Source: Veillonella nakazawae (lineage in GTDB: Bacteria > Bacillota > Negativicutes > Veillonellales > Veillonellaceae). From it: a stretch of DNA of 64,000 bases. Under the pieces are notes generated by a model. The model ran no database searches. It was not told where the DNA came from and was given only the letters and a program-made list of their open reading frames with translations. The stretch covers positions 1,150,001 to 1,214,000 of the forward strand of contig NZ_AP022321.1 in assembly GCF_013393365.1 (NCBI RefSeq), in the 5' to 3' direction. Below, in pieces: positions 63,642 to 64,000 of the stretch (its first letter is position 1; the number at the start of each line of letters is the position of its first letter). A program made the translations under genes and the position numbers.

Positions 63642-63719
63642 GTAATACCTCTAATATAATTTGGTGAAAGTAAACATCATAGTGAAAGCAACTATATATG
63701 TGTTAATTATACACCAATC

Positions 63720-64000
63720 TTATTCTGAGACTGTATAGGTTCCATCAAATACAAATAACTCTGGATGTTCATGTACAAATACATCTTCAAAGATGCCTTC
63801 ATATTCATAGACTACATCGTCTTTTCCATCTAGGAAATCAAATACCTCATCGTCCCATTCTTTTAAAATGGTCCATCGTTCTTCTCTATTAAATGGAACA
63901 GAACCGCCAAAGTAATCGATTACGGATTGTAAATTATCTGCTAGTATATCCATCTTGAAGAGGCGTAACCCTGCAAGAGCATCTTCCCATACAATGCCTG
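63720..64000 (-). CDS. Uncharacterised protein, partial (runs off the right edge)
   Basis: The visible frame has a methionine at 63953, but it continues open to the window edge. The codons beyond it (read upstream: GIVWEDALAGLRLFK before MDILADN) keep a protein-like composition and there is no ribosome-binding site at 63953. So the gene is probably longer, with at least 92 residues here. It is acidic (DDEVFDFLDGKDDVVYEYEGIFEDVFVHEHPE) with no recognised motif. Stop at 63720. Confidence 0.65.
   Translation of the reverse strand, partial: GIVWEDALAGLRLFKMDILADNLQSVIDYFGGSVPFNREERWTILKEWDDEVFDFLDGKDDVVYEYEGIFEDVFVHEHPELFVFDGTYTVSE

Overview
The window looks like a chromosomal segment of a low-GC diderm Firmicute (Negativicutes), most likely Veillonella or a close relative. 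Three things point there: a Firmicute-type rimP-nusA-ylxR-ylxQ-infB-rbfA-nrnA-truB-ribF order, a complete ADP-heptose/LPS inner-core gene set (gmhA, hldE, hldD, gmhB, waaC, a second family-9 glycosyltransferase), and a single-chain pyruvate carboxylase beside anaerobe-type carboxylate metabolism. The genus is inferred from gene content and style, not from a database match.

Layout. 1-3.8 kb: long-form ribosome hibernation factor (hpf), a cold-shock protein and a polar amino-acid ABC transporter, all on the minus strand. About 3.98-4.22 kb: a free-standing structured non-coding RNA with its own promoter and terminator; its position between comFC and hpf suggests a raiA-type RNA. 4.66-5.26 kb: an HD-GYP-like protein. 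5.3-16.8 kb: a long minus-strand operon starting at rimP and running through transcription/translation genes, truB, ribF, a chorismate mutase-shikimate kinase fusion, recD2 and comFC. 17-21.7 kb: polA, coaE, a lytic transglycosylase and an unknown gene. 21.9-24.5 kb (+): rpsT and a 734-residue kinase-phosphatase-RNA ligase, an all-in-one RNA repair enzyme. 24.57-29.15 kb: three IS200-type insertion sequences; two look identical and flank deoB and a NUDIX gene in direct orientation. 29.2-32.4 kb: dut, pnp, a tiny Fst/par-like type I toxin-antitoxin locus, and rpsO. 32.6-36.3 kb: a TrpXYZ-like ABC transporter with two tandem binding proteins. 36.4-46.5 kb: an M18 aminopeptidase, an exonuclease, the LPS heptose operon, a dipeptidase and nrdR. 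46.6-58.5 kb: pyruvate carboxylase, a second M18 aminopeptidase, a DASS carboxylate transporter, an Mrp-type Fe-S carrier ATPase, an aminotransferase, a TVP38 membrane protein, a hot-dog thioesterase and ilvE. 58.6-64 kb: mixed accessory genes (unknown protein, FAH-family hydrolase, ogt, Zn-type macrodomain, exported ABM protein, ProX-type deacylase) and a gene cut by the right edge.

The items most worth a second look are the par-like toxin-antitoxin locus at 31.85-32.10 kb (30-codon toxin, convergent antisense promoter, shared bidirectional terminator, 19-bp direct repeats), the structured RNA at 3.98-4.22 kb, the fused RNA repair enzyme at 22.3-24.5 kb, and a dispersed long palindrome (25.39 and 56.80 kb) whose half-sites are also arrayed in 51-bp tandem repeats.
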